This document shows, piece after piece, positions 1-25,083 of a stretch of DNA of 64,000 bases. Source of the DNA: Lateolabrax maculatus (taxonomy: Eukaryota > Chordata > Actinopteri > Acropomatiformes > Lateolabracidae). The stretch covers positions 11,410,501 through 11,474,500 of the forward strand of contig CM062215.1 of assembly GCA_031216445.1 (NCBI GenBank). The letters run 5' to 3'. The notes beneath the pieces are model-generated. The model searched no databases. It worked only from the letters and a program-made list of their open reading frames with translations, and had not been told where the DNA came from. The position numbers and the translations under genes are program-made. Numbering within the stretch: position 1 is the first letter of the stretch; every line of letters starts with the position of its first letter.

Positions 1-12768
<12,768 letters not shown>

Positions 12769-12821
12769 CTTGTCATCCTGCTCCTTCAGAGGGCAGCGAG
12801 GGGCTCAGCTGGGACAGGGAG
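12769..12821 (-). other. scn1lab: 5'UTR part of Nav exon 1, with acceptor site
   Basis: The minus-strand sequence reads a pyrimidine tract ending CTCGTCGCAG, then 53 nt of leader to the ATG. So at least one non-coding exon lies further upstream. The last part, AGGAGCAGGATGACAAG just before ATGG, is as I recall shared with mammalian SCN1A mRNAs. It holds a TGA at 12788-12786, which closes one reading frame entering from upstream exons, and an ATG at 12776-12774. Confidence 0.8.
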
Positions 12822-14552
12822 CTGCGACGAGAGGGGAATGAGGAGGAAGTGGGCATATTTTATATCTCATTCATTTCATCAAACCATTAACTGTGACGGC
12901 TTTTTGTCAGTCAGACATACAAGAACTTTACTATTACTATTTATTTAACCAGCTGCAGTCTTTACATTCCTCTGATGGCGTTCAATTCAGACTTGTGCCG
13001 TACTCAAAGTGCTCCGGGTCTGATGACCTCATAAGATTTTGACTAGACATAAAAGTGACTCGGGCACTTATTCAGACATGAGACACACATGTTAAATAGC
13101 CATCACATTTACAAAAAGAATCAAATGTCTGACAGTGGCGGAGTATAGATGGCCTTCATGTTTTGACCATAATTATCGATTAACTGTGTATTGGTCACCT
13201 ATGACACAAGCATACTGACATTAGTATGTACAAAAATAAAAGAGAGCAATTTTCACATGCAAATGGTTGTGAGTAACTACTACCAATCAAAGTGCCTTAT
13301 TGTATAACACAATAGTTTCATGTGATGCCTGTTTTATAACCGGTGACAAGAATTTTTATCGGCATCATCATATGGACCAATCACAAAACTAATGTATTAA
13401 TGTGCCTAAATTTTGCCTCGAGACAGTTTGGAAACAAACTAACTGTCTGCTAAAAGGTGCATTACTGTTTCTATGCTTTGAAGGAGAATAACAACTGCGC
13501 TGCGTGTCACGTCAGCCTCTGGGTAGAATATTTTTATCAAAGCATTGATAGGTCACAGGTAGGGTGGAGGCTTTAGAAAGGCAGTTAATATGGGGTCTGA
13601 CGTTGATGACGCGCATTCAGCTGATTCACAGGGACACAGAAATAGCCAGCACCAACTGAGGTGGACAGTGTGAGAAACAGACAAGCAAAAGACTCTCTCA
13701 AGAGAACATAATCCTGCCATCCATTTATTGCTCTGTTTAAATCTATTTATAGCTTCACGGAGAAAGTGGTTTCTAAGTGCTTTAGGTCCTTTTATTGCAT
13801 AATTAATTGGTTGATAACCTCAAATTAGAATAAAATAGTAACTATTTTCACAATAGCTTTTAATTTTTGATTTGTTTTTTTCTTCTGTACTAATCAGAAC
13901 TACCATCACTTTCCCCCTGTAAACCATCTGCCACCCTTCACACCCAGAAGCCCATCATGTTCCCACAGGAAATAGTGGGAAGGCACACAAACAAGACCTT
14001 CCCAAAAAACCCTGATGAGCCATTATCACTGCATCGTAGGTGCCACCCAGACTCGGAAGTCTCACAGGTAGGTTTTATTTCTCATGAGATGCTGTACTGG
14101 CCCAGAAAACAAGAGCATCCCCTCTGGCACAATCTCAAAAGTGATGTCTCCTTGAGTCATCAGCTTTTCTTTCATTTTCCAAACAGAAATGAAGGAACAG
14201 AGACCAACTCAGCCCGCTACAACCTTTTTTTTTTTCATTGTAAAAAGCAGGAGTAGAGCAAAAGTGAGCTATTTTGACAGTCAAGCCACATCTGGGTAGC
14301 ATCAACTCACGGGAATGTCTGGAACACAGTGTCATCTCCTAAACATAGTAATGCTTAGCCATGATATAAATATGAGTTTTACCAGTTTTAGACTTAATTT
14401 GTCTAACATGTCTAACAATGTCATACCAATGTGACCTCACAATGGTAAATTTAATCTACAAATCAACTTCTCTGAATTAAAATATTAAAAACCCAGTGAT
14501 ATAAAATAGAATTTTCTCGTAGAATATCAATTGACAAGAACCCTCTTAGTTT

Positions 14553-14905
14553 AAAGAAATAGTTAAACATTTTGGGAAATACACTTTGTAAAAGAATTTA
14601 TTACCAAGAATTAGAGGAGATCGATACCACTCTCATGTCGGTAGGATAAATATGAAGTTAAAACGAGCTGCCAGTTAGCCTAAGATTAGCATAAAGCCTG
14701 GGAAAATATCCTGCTTCCAACACCTCAAAAGTTCACTAATTAACATGTTGCATCTTGTTCGTTACAATCACAGAGCCAGGCTAGCTGTTAACCCGTTTTT
14801 ATGCTAAGCTAAGCTAACCATCTCCGAGCTGTAACTTCACATCAAACAGATATGAGAGCAGTATCGATCTTATCATCTAACTCTGCAAGAAATTAATAAT
14901 CAGAT
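14553..14905. mobile_element. Foldback (long inverted repeat) non-autonomous DNA element
   Basis: Begins TTTAAAGAAATAGTTAAACA followed by TTTTGGGAAATACACTT. Inner arms are inverted copies: GGAGATCGATACCACTCTCA near 14618 and GAGAGCAGTATCGATCTTAT near 14852. The core AGAGCCAGGCTAGCTGTTAA and ATGCTAAGCTAAGCTAACCA is a common fish repeat. The right end has decayed. The TTAA at the left end suggests, but does not prove, piggyBac-type mobilisation. Confidence 0.7.
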
Positions 14906-15333
14906 TCCAACTTATCCAAAATGCACTCTCATCGGAGTTCAATTTAGATTTTAACATTTGCGTTAACAAAAAAATTGTTACTTGTTGTTACTTTTAAGAT
15001 AACACGGACGAGAAGTGCTGCGCAGAATAATGGAAAGTTGGAATGTTTATGATGCCATGGCAACAGAGAAAACTCCATCTGCTGATGAAGATTGTGTAAT
15101 ACGGAGGTAGAAAGTTTCAAGATTGAAACACTATTGTCCTGAAAATATTGTATTTTTATGCCACAACACACATAATAAAACATTTAATTTTAACCATTTC
15201 TTGATGGGAGCGCAAAATTGGAAAACGGGATAAGTATACAGCTCATAAACTCCAGTCAGCCAATTGTAGAATCCATTATTATCGGAGTGGAGGCTTATTA
15301 GAAAGCCGCAATAGCCAGCAAATGTGTTTCTAA

Positions 15334-15462
15334 TAGGGGTGTAACGGTACATGCATTTGTAACAGAAATGTTCGGTATGGGCACTTTCTGCAAACAACGT
15401 GGTACAGTTCAGTTGTCTGAAAAAAAATTAAAACTTGACTTTTGTGTACCACTACAGCCCTA
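15334..15462. mobile_element. hAT-like MITE with perfect 8-bp target duplication
   Basis: 129 bp. Ends TAGGGGTGTAACGGTAC and, reverse-complemented, TAGGGCTGTAGTGGTAC: 14 of 17 match. It is flanked on both sides by GTTTCTAA (15326-15333 and 15463-15470), the 8-bp duplication size of hAT transposases. Too short to encode anything; it must have been moved by an element elsewhere. Confidence 0.88.
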
Positions 15463-16955
15463 GTTTCTAAGAATCAATCAGGGATAAACCGCTAATTAAT
15501 TGCAGCTTTTTCTCACAGGGGCGTCTCACAAAACACATCTGCTTGTGTCCCAAAGACTGCCCCGGGACCCAGTGTTGTGATGCGTGGTCTGACAGCTTGT
15601 CTAGCTTGAGCTGCTGGGTGGGTGGAAGGTGCAGCGAGGGGGGGTTGTGAGGCCTGATCGACCCTGTAGGCCCAACATCCACACCCACCTCTGAGCTCAG
15701 CTATCAGCGCGGTCATCCCTGGAGTCAAATATAACATGACAGACAACATTTCTGCACTTATGTATCCTGGCACTGAAAGGAATCTCAGTGTCTATGAAAT
15801 CAGAAGCAATCTGGTTCACACGTAGACAGCCTCTGCTGTTCCACACAGATACGGCACTTAAAATATTTGTTAGATATGTCAAGGGTTTTCTGTGAACGGG
15901 TTCTTGCACACTGACAATATTGCTAAGAGATCAAAGGCCTTTGGTAAATTGAGATTTATCTCAGTCTTGTTTTCTAATGGCCACAAAATATCATTCACAG
16001 CCTTCTAAATGATGGCTTGAAACCTTGATGCAAGGCCTCTACCGTGCTCTAAATCTTGCTGGCACTTTCAGTAGGATGGACCAGCAGGAAAAGGACAGGA
16101 TCACATTTTTTTCAAGTCCGTCTTAATATAACACCTGCATGATTATACGTGCATTTAAACAGGTTTGGATTGCTGTGAAGAGATGAATGTCCACTCGTTG
16201 TGTACAAAAGATTTAGTCTGATTTAGACAAATTAAGTGTGTATCCTCCAAAGTTACAGTTTTGCCCTGAAAGGACAGTATGGCGAGGAGGACCATTCGCA
16301 GCAACCAAAACCTGTTTTAATGCACGCATGGGCATGTGTCAAGTTCGAATTTAAAAATTGGGAACCCTTTTGTGTCCACATGTCCACAGCGGCTATGCCC
16401 TTGAGCCAAACACATCTGTTTCCCTGTCTGAGGGAGCCAGGGAGGCAGAGCAGCTGCCTCCGAGAACACACCATGAGGGGGGGAAACCCGCCTCAGTGGA
16501 TCAGACATTTTGTTAAAACAACAAATGCAGCATCTCTGGGGCGCTCTTCAGGTGGACGCCTGCTCCCCACATTTCAGCTGAAGGACCACAATTTCAGCTG
16601 ACACGGTGTCAGAAGGGCGCTGCTGTCCGTGGTGCTTAAAGAAGAAGGGAGGGGGGTGGGGGCTCTGCCTGAGACATTTTGAATGTGTCTAAACTACAAT
16701 TACACCAAAATGTCTGCGATATTCACACACACACACAGGCGAGTTCATCGTGACCTCAAAGCACCTTGAGGACGTTTTGCGCCGCCTGCTGTGCCCGTGA
16801 CGGGCTAAAGGCAGCAGACATTTGGATGGTATTTTGAAAAGGACTGCCGTATTGATTTTCTCGAGAGCAACAGATGAGAGGCTGACGTGACGGCCCGTGT
16901 GCGGAAGCGGCCCGCGTCGTAAATCAGAAAGAAAGAGACGGCGGGTGGCAGGTAC

Positions 16956-17040
16956 CTTAATCGCGGCGGTTGGAGAAGGAGCCGAGGGGACCGCAGCGGC
17001 TGTCGCCATGTTGACGATGTCTCCGCGGCACCTCCGCCAC
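16956..17040 (-). other. Alternative candidate leader exon with short uORF (donor at 16955)
   Basis: Minus strand: GTCAACATGG at 17009 opens a frame MATAAAVPSAPSPTAAIK up to a GTACCTGC donor. Spliced to 12821 it would read on LPVPAEPLAAL and stop at 12788-12786, making a 29-codon uORF. It could equally be a first exon of another transcript. Donor is mediocre. Confidence 0.3.
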
Positions 17041-18120
17041 AAAAATCGACACTTTTTTCTCTAGATTTTTTTTTTTTGCCACCGTGCCCCCCAGCCCCCC
17101 TCCACCAGGTTCGCCACCGGCAGCACGACGACCCCCAGGAGCCTCCCCCCAAAAAAAGGAGCTCCAAAAACAAACCCGGACAGCGGAGGCGGAAGGCACG
17201 AACACACCGGAGAGCCGCCGACAGCTCGGGGCTCTCGGCGGCAGCAGACACCCACCGACGGCCCCCGGGGAGACCAGGGGCGCTCACACCGGGGCCCGGG
17301 GGCCACCTGCGGTCCTTGAACCAAGGGTTGAAACGGCTCCGAGCCACACACACACACACACAGAAAAAAAAAACAAGTGCTCTCATTTAACTAATTTCAT
17401 ACATTTCCGCCATTATTACTCTTGCCCCCCCTTACTTGCACAGTATTACACAGTTGACTGGAGTGAATTGAGAAACGTGTAAAAGCAGAGCGCCCCCCCG
17501 CCGCCATGAATCTCTGAATGAGTGTGAATGAGTCTGGGCGTGTCGTCGCCAGATGTGCGCTGCCTGTAATCAGCCCTTCAGCGGAGAGACGCTCGTTCGC
17601 CACAAATAGAAAAAAAAACAACAACAAAAAAAAAAATGACCTCCGTCTCCCTCCAGTCAGTCACCTCAGGAAATGCTGGCCCTCCTCGCGTCGCACGATG
17701 GGGAACCTGTCCACACCGCGGGGGGCCCGGCAGCTGTGGGGGCTGGTCGCGGTTAGGCCGCTGGTCTGGAGCCGGTGTTTTGTTTTGTCACGACGTGGAG
17801 GTCGCCTGCCTTCATTTTATGGAAAAAAAAAAAGAGCACCTAACGCTCAGGCGGTCCATATCTGGCCTGTAACAAGTTCAATTAAATAAAATTTTTTTAA
17901 AAAAAGCACACCAGTGAAATGGTAGACTCTGCCTGATTAACGCGACATTTTGAAGGAGGAGGGACAATAAAATAATTAAAATGTCTGTTGAGCTGCGGCG
18001 TTGCGGGCCCCGCGACGCGCCGCAATTAGCGGAGAGATATCAAAGATTAATGGGGAAAAGATGAAGGAAAAACCCGCACACGGAGCGCCCACTTCACGCA
18101 GAAACACACCGACACGCTTT

Positions 18121-18147
18121 TTGTTGTTGTTGTTGTTGTTGTTGTCG
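18121..18147. repeat. (TTG)n tract
   Basis: About eight TTG copies, within the GC-rich region. Confidence 0.9.
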
Positions 18148-18240
18148 TTGTCTTGTCTCGTCAAAAGACCGGGCGAGCGAACTGTCCTTCGGTGAAAGTA
18201 AACTGTCTCGCCTGAAAAGGGCTCAGAGACCCGTACTCAC

Positions 18241-18330
18241 CACCATTACGGTGCCCAGCAGGTGGGGACCCTGAAGGTAGATCCCATATCCGAAGGAATA
18301 ATCCTGTGGCGCGTCAGCTCGAGGTTCAGA
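18241..18330 (-). other. Candidate 5' leader exon of the Nav gene (donor at 18240)
   Basis: On the minus strand the sequence ends GGCACCGTAATGGTG before GTGAGTACGG, a strong donor. Upstream extent is a guess. Spliced to 12821 its last ATG would give a short ORF (ATG GTG then CTC CCT ...) ending at TGA 12788-12786, before the channel ATG. No direct evidence of transcription. Confidence 0.35.
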
Positions 18331-18874
18331 CGCGTTCAAAATTCCTGTCCGAGGCTTGGATGGATTGTCATTCAACAAGCGCTCCTTTGATTTTTCTTTT
18401 TCTTTTTTGTTTTTTTTTTTCTTTTTCAGCCACCCTCGCCTGCCACGGAGGAATCAATCCGCGCTTCCGGTTGGTGAGGCATCGCAGGCTGGGAGTGGAT
18501 GCGCTTAAAGCTGCGACCGTCGCAAGATGGCCCGAGCGCTCACTTCCACACAGCAGATATCCGCTGCAACCTGTTGTCGTTGCGCTGGATAAGTCCACTC
18601 CTTCTCCCCCCCCCCCCCCCCTTTCTTTCATATGGATTGGATTGTTCATATCTGTTTTCTACCATCACTGCCTTAAGGTCATTTACAATAACATCACTGT
18701 TTTCGTTCGGTTTCATTTAAAAGTCGCCTCATTTCTAATAGCCCCATGTAGTTGTGTTGCAGTTACTTTGTTACAGAGAATGCATGCTTTTTCTACGTAT
18801 TGTATTTACACGTGCGCCTATTAAACACATGAAAAGGTGTTAAAAATGATAAATAACAATCATAAAAACAAACG

Positions 18875-18879
<5 letters not shown>

Positions 18880-18923
<44 letters not shown>
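18880..18923. repeat. (GA)n microsatellite
   Basis: About 22 GA repeats read directly. Confidence 0.97.
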
Positions 18924-18926
<3 letters not shown>

Positions 18927-21900
18927 AAGGACTTTTTTCAAGCTTTTTCAGCAGTGTTTAAATGTGAAATAATAAACAATTCTATAAATGGTTGTATTGG
19001 TGGCATACAAAATCCTACTCTACTGTATACATTAGTCATATTTTGTCTATACTGATTACAGTAAAGAAAATAATGTAGTTTATAATATAATATGTTGCAT
19101 ACTTGTTCCACACCACATCTACAGTGTAATCACTGATGTTATCCTGGTGCGTCTGAGGGTTGGAGGCTGTAGTTACAGATATTGTATTGTATATTGTTTT
19201 TTTTTTTTTTTTTTACATGAAAGTTAAAGATTAATAACCCATCCTCTGACAATGAGGTGGACATTTAGGTGGCAGGAGGCTGGCAGGTGTGTGCTCAGGT
19301 GGGGACCACACTGGGGTACAGCCGCCAGTGTGCAGCGCTCCCTCTGCATTTTTCTAGTGAATTCCCACCATCTGGTGGACATTTGGTAAAATTACACCCA
19401 AACAAGGTTACATAATGCTCACTTTATTGAATAAAGTTAATTCTCTTCTGCAGATGGGAGTACAACTTAAGAAACTATTATTGCAGTTACAGTCGTTTAT
19501 GGGAAGCACACAGGTGGACAGACTGTGACCTCCATGATGGGGAATGCAGCCACCAATATAAACAACTGCACCACTAAAACTAACAATAGATGATTTATAT
19601 TTAATAATAAATATATGTATCTATTGCATAGTTGTGTGATTCAAATAGGTAGGTAAACTCCATTTGGGAAATGAAAAAGAGGGCAAGCCCCATGGACACA
19701 CCCTTCAGCTCCTTGTAGCGTGTCACTCTCACATGGGTGCACGCAGTTTCACTTCACCATGTGAACATAACTGACAACTGCTTTAAACACACTTTTACAA
19801 GCAAGCCTTCATGTGCTCTGTTTCGTCTTATTTATTGTTTCACTGCAGCATTTGCCTATTAATTTCCTGTTTTGCTCATGCACGGCGATCGTATCATAGT
19901 ACCAAGACTCTGTGTCTCACTACAGCCAAGTGTGTGATTTCCACAGGGACTTTCAAAATCCAACGTTTTGGCCCCCTATTTCCACAGATTCAGGATGATT
20001 TCCTCATTAAAATCTTTCTAAACACAGTCCTCTGACTGTCAGAGAGAAGAGAATAGTTCAAAAGGCTGATACTGTCTTCTGAGTTGCCTTCCTCTGTGTG
20101 CTCGCAGCAGTGTTGGACTCAGGCTGTCTGAGGGGCAGGGAGGGAAAAATGAAAAGGGCCCAGCTGCATGCAAGTGGGTGTTTCTTCACTGCAACGGCCC
20201 CCTAGAGGGCACTGCCTCGTGTTTTCTCAATTTTAAGGGCACCCATCAGTGCACTGGATCACGTTTTGTTTACTAGATGGGAACCCTTGAGGACACTTTA
20301 TCACATTTTCTCCACTTCCGTATTATTGATTAGATTAAAGATGTAAATATAGTATGATCAGTCTCAGTTCTCTATCACTGATACTAAATATACATTCATT
20401 TTCATGGTTACTGCATTAACAATGTATTAATAGACATTTAGACCACATTTCTAATCCTGAAGACCAGCTTCATTATAAGGTGTTATGTGGTGGGTTAATA
20501 TAAGTGCATTGTGCCTCCTAATTTCTAAAATCAAACCTACACTACAAACCTTTGACTACAGCTGTCAGGCTTTTAAAATATCACTCATAATCATACAGAA
20601 GTTTTATTTTACAATGCATTGTACAATAGCACTTTAAATAGGTCCTTGTTTCTGTACTGTTGAAAAAATGAAAGCCTTCAAACAACACTTTGACAATGTG
20701 CCTGCAATCATGTAGTCAACCCAAATCATACAAATGTGTGTACACAACACTCTCAACTCTGAGATAATGAGATCTGAGGACATTTCTTGAAAATATATAA
20801 CAGATATTTATGGGTTACAGTCAGCAGAATTCAAATAGAAAATAGAAAGCTTTCATATATACAGTGTTTCCCTGGTTGTATTTCACCAATGTGAACAATG
20901 TTTCCAAGGCTGAGTTCACAGCTTTCCTTCTTGGCAGCTCTCTGCGACTTTGCTGCGCATTTCATTAGAAGCAAAGTGATGAATTTGGAAGCCTACTTCA
21001 AACAGTGGGATGTCAGAATTGGGTTGTAGCATGTCAAAAGAAGGCTTTGGCTCTAACTCCAATTTAACCTTCTGTTTGTGGCTGGGCCTCCATTAGATAC
21101 CTTTGTTACAGTAAATCTGGAAAACAGAAAAAACAACAGTTCACATGAGTTTGTGCCCTCACAGAGATGGAGTGGCATACAAGTACGCACTTCCTATAAA
21201 TGTTCAGACTGAAAAGCTGAACATAGATCGAGCATTCTGTACCCTGCTGGATAAAAACTTCCTGAGTTTACATTAATCGATTCAAGAATAGAGTTTACAT
21301 GGGCCTACACATAAATGTTAACATTGGATGTATAACACGGGGAAATGAATTCATATTGTTGCCATTTTGATTTCCTTTGACAGGAAAAATAAAGCTTGGC
21401 AGTATCACGCCACTTACTTCATCATGCATAGCTGGTCCACTTACGCTATAGGCCTGAGCTAAATCTATCTCTGTCCTCAAGGGGATACATGTAAGATGGC
21501 AAGATGGAAACAAACTGACAGTTTAACACCTTCTACCTGTACATCTCACAGTGGAATTAAAGCTCTGCAGTGCAGTGCATGCGTGTGTGCGCGTCCGGGC
21601 CTTCTTCCATTTCGCAACATGATAAGCGATGATACAGACAGGCAGACTGGATGGTGTGACTAACAGGCTCTCTGTTGATCTGTTAGTCATCAAAAGAAGT
21701 TCATTAAGCTAGACAGTCACACAGTGATCTGTTTACCGCAGCCAGCTACTGAAGAGGCCCATTGAGACTCCACTGACAGACTTCACAATGAGATTACCAG
21801 ATTACAGTCAGTGCGGACATGTGTTCCCCGTGCTTAATTTGATTAAAACTCCCACTTAACTGCGTGCTACCACTCACCTACTGTATGCAGATGAATCAGG

Positions 21901-22973
21901 AGCTTTGTGTGATACTACTGCAGTCTGCCACATAACTAACAATAATCTGAGTTTTTGTAATCCATTAGTGTGTTACCAAAAAATTATCTCTGGGAGGAAG
22001 GCTTGACTAATCACATATTATCTAGAAAAATAAAAGCCAGGAAATCCTTCTCTGAATCAAAGCCGTAGGTAATTAACTGTCCTATAATAACTCTACCCTG
22101 CTGCACCTACAGTACAAGTAAGTACTGTAAAAATAAACCAGAGTGATACCGCATATGATGGTGGGAATATAAGATTATATATACAACAATATATAAAAGT
22201 TTGAGACTCTGACATTTTTGATAAAAAAAAAAGTACATAGAAGGTTATTGAAGTATTTTGACACGTTTCCTCTGAATACCTTTACTTTGGAAACGTTCTT
22301 TAAAATACGGAGATGCAAAGATTAGGCTACCTTCACTGCCAATTAATGTAAAGTTATGTAACTGAATAAGCTAGTAATCCATGCCAGTGGCTGTGTGAGG
22401 CTGTACTGTGAGTCTGAGGGAAATGTTGATGTCAGAATGCAAACAGGCTGATTTTCAGCAGTAAAATAATCACCATGATCACCATTTTAGCAGGTTATCA
22501 TGCAAACTCTTGCTAATTAGCACTAAATACAAACTACAGCTGAGGCAGATGGCAGATATCGTTTGCAGGTATTTGGTCATAATTGGACCAATTAAAATTT
22601 GAACATGATGATGGGGCTAAATACACTGCTAGTGTGGCTAAAAATAGACACACCCAGAATACATGAAACTGAAATTGCTTTCATTGTATATGCTGAAAAC
22701 TTCCCTGTGCATCTTAAGAAAACAAGCAGCAACTTTTTTTTAAAAAAAAAAAGGTTTAATAAATGTAAATGTAAATCTATTAATTGCATTTTGTTAATTT
22801 CAACGAGCTGCAATCTAATATTTTTTGTTGACTCTTAGTTAAATCTACTTTGAATAACTAACTTTGTTGTTTACTGTTTACTTTGTGTATGTTTAGAATT
22901 AATACCAAGTAGTACCAATACATGATCCCTACTTCTCAGTTTTATTTGAATACATTTAGGGGCCTAACTTTAT

Positions 22974-23101
22974 CCAGTGGTTCACAAGAAACAAGCAAAG
23001 ATAAAAGGAAAGTCAGATTTTTTAACCTAACGCCTTGTGACCCCTTAAATTCATATTGTGACCCCTTTGCGGGGTCCCGACCCCGGGTTGAGAACCACTG
23101 G
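22974..23101. mobile_element. Short hAT/Charlie-like inverted-repeat element
   Basis: Starts CCAGTGGTTCACAAG and ends GGGTTGAGAACCACTGG; the ends are inverted copies over about 11 bp (CCAGTGGTTCTC form). The right half (GTGACCCCTTTGCGGGGTCC) is typical of a fish/vertebrate hAT-derived repeat. I see no intact 8-bp target duplication, so it is old or slightly mis-bounded. Confidence 0.65.
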
Positions 23102-23892
23102 TTTAATGCATTCCATGAGTTCTATTTGGCCTTTACACCTCTCTCAACTTGCCTCAGCTACTTCTAATCTTTTAGTGATTTACTACGTTTCCCAGAAGAC
23201 CTCAACAGCCCTGAGAGGACTGACATGAACTTGCTTCATTCAGATTGTTTATATGCAGGGGTGGAGAGAGAAATAGCCACAGAGATAGCTGAGCAGGTGC
23301 AAAAGGGTGGGATTTTCCGGTGGAGCAAAAAGCAGTCATATTGTAGCTGCATTTAATTCTGGACTACTGTCAGGGGAGACACTGACATTTCTGCCTGTAT
23401 TTAAAGATTTCTTCTTGCATGACTGCCCTTCAGTAACATATCCTCATTTTAATTCAATTTTTCTGTGGGAACTACAAAAACTGTACAAAACAACAAGGAC
23501 GTTTTTTATTAATTCATTCATGTATAACTTTAAACACCATTATTGCCCGCCGACAACCTTTTTCGCATTAGACAAGCGGATTAAGTTTAGTGCAGTTAAG
23601 TGCAGAGCAGCACTGCTTGTAGAAGAAGCTCAGTGTGTCTGCATGCTATACAGTATGATGGACTGTAGTATAGCTGATCAGCAGCAGTTTTGCCAGATCC
23701 TATATAGAGGATCAGTAGCTTATGTGGATTAGAGGCCTTTATACAAATTGACTAGTATACTCTTTTGACATTGATGTGGTTGGGGAAGAGCTTTCACATC
23801 GCAGACTGGTTCACCAAGTTACCGAGTGCGCGCCCCTGCAGATACCCCACCTCACCACCACCACCACCACCACCACTACCTCCCACACAGCA

Positions 23893-23955
23893 AACACACG
23901 CACACACACACACACACACACACAGCACACACACACACACACACACACACAAACA
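23893..23955. repeat. (CA)n microsatellite, interrupted
   Basis: CA array with a GC interruption; a (CCA)n stretch lies just before at 23858-23878. Confidence 0.95.
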
Positions 23956-24045
23956 AACACAGACATGCAAAGTGATGTCACATGACTGGGCAGGGCCTGT
24001 AGGTGTGGTAGGCTAGTCTGTTGAACAGGGATTACAGGAGAAAGA

Positions 24046-24049
<4 letters not shown>

Positions 24050-24082
<33 letters not shown>
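24050..24082. repeat. (CT)n microsatellite
   Basis: About 16 CT repeats directly readable, followed by CCTCCC-rich DNA. Confidence 0.95.
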
Positions 24083-24086
<4 letters not shown>

Positions 24087-24769
24087 CTCTCCCTCCCTCC
24101 ACCTCCCTCCTCCCTACACTTCATAACACAGAAGAGAAAGTTGAAGGAGAATGCGAAGGGTCTGTGGACAGAGGTAAGTGTAAAAGGCTATGGGTGCGTA
24201 TAGAATTAACGAAGTTTGTTTGAATGTGGTAGCATGGAGGGACGCAGCCTTCTGGAAGCACTAATCCCTCTTACTGGAGGAACAGTGTAAGCTTATTTGG
24301 AAACTCAGCATTGCTGCTGGAACAACATGGCTGAGGACACACAGGGGGCTGGATGGACCTTGTCCTGTGTTACTAAGATTCACTAAAGATGACCTTTCAC
24401 GGTGTCACTGTAGTATTAATCTAATAGACGTCAACTATATAGCAGGCTCACTCTTTCAGAGAAATAGCACTGAAGATTATCTGGCTCTTTCCACCTACTG
24501 ACAGATGGTAGTGTTGATATGCTGTACTTTTGGAAGAAATAGGAACAGATACATAAATGGGAAAAATAAGGCTATGTTTCACATAAAGAAGTAAATAAGT
24601 CAATTAACAGCTGGATAAATAATAATTTTTTTTTTTTTTTTGTGGATCTAGTATAGGCCTGACAAATGTCAAATGTTATAATTATGTCTTTAATTCTTAA
24701 ATGTGGCTGGGATGCAACACGTTTAAAGAAAATGAAAACGTGTTCGGAGCCGTGTAAACATTATTTCAT

Positions 24770-25083
24770 GTGTGGAGGAGAAACTGTGTTCACATGTCCG
24801 CTCCGGTGAACTCCTCTCCCCCCAAAAAAACACGCACGGAGGGGCCCGCCCTGTCACCTGACGGCTCCCCGCGGGGCCACGGGGGAGGGGGTCAAAGGTG
24901 GCGGCGGAGGCGGGCGGCGTCCTCCAGTCCTCCGGCCGACGGGGGAAACGGCGGCGGCGGCGGCGGCTGGAAGTTTCTCCGTAAAGTCGACGGTCGCGGT
25001 CGCCGTTCAGGTTCCGGGCGCTTTTTTTCTGTCGGTTTCCATCCGGACACGGTCCGGTTTGCGGAGCCGGAGACGCTCTTCAG
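24770..25083 (+). other. cobll1: GC-rich first exon and CpG-island promoter area of cobll1
   Basis: From about 24.79 to 25.08 kb the sequence is very CpG-rich (CGGCGGCGGCGGCGG at 24949-24965) and ends CTCTTCAG before GTGACCGC, a plausible donor. A frame beginning MSAPVNSSPPKKTRTEG is open, but it would meet a TGA at 25715 when joined to exon 2 at 25672. So I read this exon as leader. Mammalian COBLL1 has a proline-rich alternative N-terminus, so coding use through another acceptor is possible. Confidence 0.5.

Larger units (their letters stand above)
12822..16950 (-). other. Leader intron of the Nav gene (5'UTR to first coding exon)
   Basis: No coding exon seen. It contains a foldback element (about 14553-14905) and a clean hAT-type element (15334-15462). 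15480-15900 and 16200-16640 are non-repetitive and might contain enhancers; not provable here. Confidence 0.5.
16890..18600. promoter_or_regulatory. CpG-rich promoter/leader region upstream of the Nav gene
   Basis: From about 16.9 to 18.5 kb the sequence becomes GC- and CpG-rich, unlike its surroundings, broken by A- or T-rich runs (17064-17077, 17615-17636, 17820-17833, 17890-17905, 18400-18426) and a TTG array. It lies just upstream of the spliced 5'UTR, so it is the best candidate for the channel promoter area. Two candidate minus-strand leader exons are listed separately. No TATA box is claimed. Confidence 0.6.
18600..24760. other. Intergenic region between scn and cobll1
   Basis: About 6 kb with no supported gene. 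It holds GA, CA and CT microsatellites, poly-T tracts (19198-19214, 24626-24640), and a short hAT-like element at 22974-23101. The reading frame at 23307-23732 has no recognisable domain. As the two genes point away from each other, distal promoter elements for both may lie here. Confidence 0.6.

Noticed and set aside
17076..17482. Open frames of 104-193 codons on both strands over 16.8-17.5 kb
   Set aside because: Product of GC-rich sequence with few stops; Pro/Arg/Ser-rich peptides without family features, overlapping on both strands.
18306..18824. 172-codon plus-strand frame
   Set aside because: Crosses T-rich and C-homopolymer runs, no domain, no splice context; likely chance at the edge of the CpG region.
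23307..23732. 141-codon plus-strand frame
   Set aside because: No recognisable domain, AT-rich codons, no supporting splice or promoter context; kept only as intergenic DNA.
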